This document shows, piece after piece, positions 4,427-5,676 of a DNA stretch of 5,676 nucleotides. A program made the position numbers and the translations under genes. Numbering within the stretch: position 1 is the first letter of the stretch; the number at the start of each line of letters is the position of its first letter. The notes below the pieces were generated by a model. The model was not told the DNA's origin, made no database searches, and worked only from the letters and a program-made list of their open reading frames with translations. This DNA comes from Promethearchaeia archaeon (lineage in GTDB: Archaea; Asgardarchaeota; Lokiarchaeia; Sigyniarchaeales; SOKP01), in contig JAHQWX010000145.1 of assembly GCA_029856375.1 (NCBI GenBank), positions 1-5,676 of the forward strand, read 5' to 3'.

Positions 4427-5676
4427 TTGTCAATTAAAATAGGAACTGTATTTTCAATCCCACATATGGATTTACCGAATGTCGCCAACTTCGCTTTCGT
4501 TTTGTCTAAGGGTAAGAATAACGATTTCGTTAAAAAGGGATTGTTTTGCGTTACAAAAACTGTAGAAGGCACTCTAATTGGTATCGTAGAAAAAATAATT
4601 TTAGAAAATGAGTATTTTTCTAACATCCAGACAGTTAAAGATTACAACGATAATAAATTAAATCTTATTAAGGGGATGTTTCCTTCAGAGAAATTTGAAT
4701 ATGGAATCGCTATTGTAAAATGTCTTGGAATTATTCTATTTAAAGAGAAACAAAAAGAAATTTCTCAAGTCAAAAGAATGCTTTATCCTGCCAAACCGGG
4801 CGCTGAGGTTCGCTATTGCGATCCAAAACTACTAAAGCAATTTTTAGGATTTAGCAATAAAGAGGGTGGACTGTTCCTTGGTAAAGTCAAAATAACGGAT
4901 CTTAACGCATATATAGATATTAATAAACTTTTCAACAAACATTTTGCGACATTGGCAATATCAGGAGCGGGAAAGAGCTATTTAACTTCTGTGATTATTG
5001 AAGAACTATTATTAAGAGAAGAAGATTTTGGAACTCCAGCAATAATTTTAATTGATGTACATGGAGAATATTTATACTTTAAAAATAACGATCAATTGAA
5101 AAGTCGGGTAAATGTTCAAGATTCCTCCTATTTCCAAATATCTGTACCAAAATTGAGTGCGTATTCTTTTAAAAAATACCAAGAAAAAATATCAGCAGCG
5201 CAAGTCAGAGAATTAGCGAGAATTATTTCTGAGTTTAAAGAGGAAAAGAAAAAAACTTCCTACGATCTTAAAGATATTATTGCTTACATTGAATCTTCTG
5301 ATAATATTAATAAAGGGACTCAACAAGCGTTAATTGGGTGGTTATATGATTTGGATCGCCGCTTGCTTTTTGGTTCTCAGGAAAACCCACCCCTAGAAAA
5401 TATAATCAAGCCAGGTAATTTAACAATTTTCAATTTACAAACAGAAACAAGTATCGTAAAAAAGCAAATGATCGTAGAATATTTAGCCGGGCGGTTATTC
5501 TCCATGAGAAAGAAAAATAAAGTTCCGCCATTTCTAATGATTGTGGAAGAAGCTCATCAATTCTGTCCCGAACAATCGAAATCAATTTCAAAGGCAATAA
5601 TAGAGACTATTGCTCGAGAAGGAAGAAAATTCATGGCTTGTCTAAATCTAGTGAGCCAAAGACCAAAAAAATTGAG
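4427..5676 (+). CDS. herA: HerA-like DNA translocase/ATPase (5' part; runs off the right edge)
   Basis: HerA proteins are hexameric DNA-pumping ATPases of the FtsK/HerA class. In archaea they usually work with the nuclease NurA and with Mre11-Rad50 in DNA end resection. The frame is open from 4400 to the window end, giving 416 visible residues. The N-terminal part (about 1-90, beginning SIKIGTVFS) fits the beta-rich HAS-barrel. The ATPase core has Walker A AISGAGKS (177-184, K183), the HerA strand LIDVHGEY (208-215), Walker B FLMIVEEAH (369-377), and an arginine-containing REGRKF (397-402) followed by SQRP (410-413). Walker A has Ala where the first Gly of GxxxxGK is usual. I choose the TTG at 4427 because it keeps the whole barrel strand; the next ATG, at 4466, would cut it. 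Archaeal HerA is often 500-600 residues, so the end lies outside. NurA or Mre11 partners are not in view, so a different HerA-family role is possible. Confidence 0.88.
   Translation, partial: MSIKIGTVFSIPHMDLPNVANFAFVLSKGKNNDFVKKGLFCVTKTVEGTLIGIVEKIILENEYFSNIQTVKDYNDNKLNLIKGMFPSEKFEYGIAIVKCLGIILFKEKQKEISQVKRMLYPAKPGAEVRYCDPKLLKQFLGFSNKEGGLFLGKVKITDLNAYIDINKLFNKHFATLAISGAGKSYLTSVIIEELLLREEDFGTPAIILIDVHGEYLYFKNNDQLKSRVNVQDSSYFQISVPKLSAYSFKKYQEKISAAQVRELARIISEFKEEKKKTSYDLKDIIAYIESSDNINKGTQQALIGWLYDLDRRLLFGSQENPPLENIIKPGNLTIFNLQTETSIVKKQMIVEYLAGRLFSMRKKNKVPPFLMIVEEAHQFCPEQSKSISKAIIETIAREGRKFMACLNLVSQRPKKL

Noticed and set aside
4396..4626. Minus-strand open frame of 76 codons near the start of the HerA-like gene
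   Set aside because: Antisense to the HAS-barrel segment; no motif, and the plus-strand frame continues into a clear ATPase.
1..5676. Mobile element, CRISPR or defence island
   Set aside because: No transposase, integrase, terminal repeats, regular repeat-spacer pattern or toxin/nuclease gene is visible. The HerA-like gene alone does not make a defence island.

Overview
This is a roughly 5.7 kb chromosomal window from an AT-rich genome that is most likely archaeal. The archaeal signs are a HerA-family ATPase at the right edge, TATA-like elements 25-45 bases ahead of starts, T-run ends rather than strong stem-loop terminators, and Shine-Dalgarno matches to the archaeal/bacterial 16S tail at only some genes. 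An Asgard-like lineage would fit the mix of archaeal information-processing genes with bacterial-type carbon genes (PfkA-family phosphofructokinase, FGGY glycerol kinase, GDPD phosphodiesterase). That placement is inference; no marker gene here settles it.

Layout from left to right. The first 80 residues of a PfkA-family 6-phosphofructokinase run leftward off the window (1-240, minus). An 80-base AT-rich divergent promoter region separates it from an unrecognised 223-residue protein with a C-terminal CxxC-x18-CxxC zinc ribbon (321-992, plus). That gene meets a glycerophosphodiester phosphodiesterase (989-1723, minus) tail to tail with a 4-base overlap. A second divergent promoter region of about 164 bases, carrying two short perfect palindromes, separates the phosphodiesterase from a complete glycerol kinase (1888-3438, plus). 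Next comes a membrane protein with a Lys/Glu/Pro-rich N-terminus and a duplicated two-helix module (3544-4260, plus). Last is the first 416 codons of a HerA-like DNA translocase (4427 to the right edge, plus).

The phosphodiesterase and glycerol kinase share a divergent control region, and both yield sn-glycerol 3-phosphate, one from glycerophosphodiesters and one from glycerol plus ATP. With a phosphofructokinase close by, the left two thirds reads as a small glycerol/sugar-phosphate metabolism neighbourhood. A 12-base word is shared between the phosphofructokinase and glycerol kinase promoter regions, which may point to common control. The membrane protein and the HerA-like gene have no visible functional link to this, and each appears to have its own promoter.

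I see no tRNA, rRNA, CRISPR array, insertion sequence, integrase or phage gene, and no gap above 300 bases without a gene. I do not see a clearly new multi-gene system. The most interesting uncharacterised parts are the duplicated membrane protein, the zinc-ribbon protein and the possible operator palindromes.
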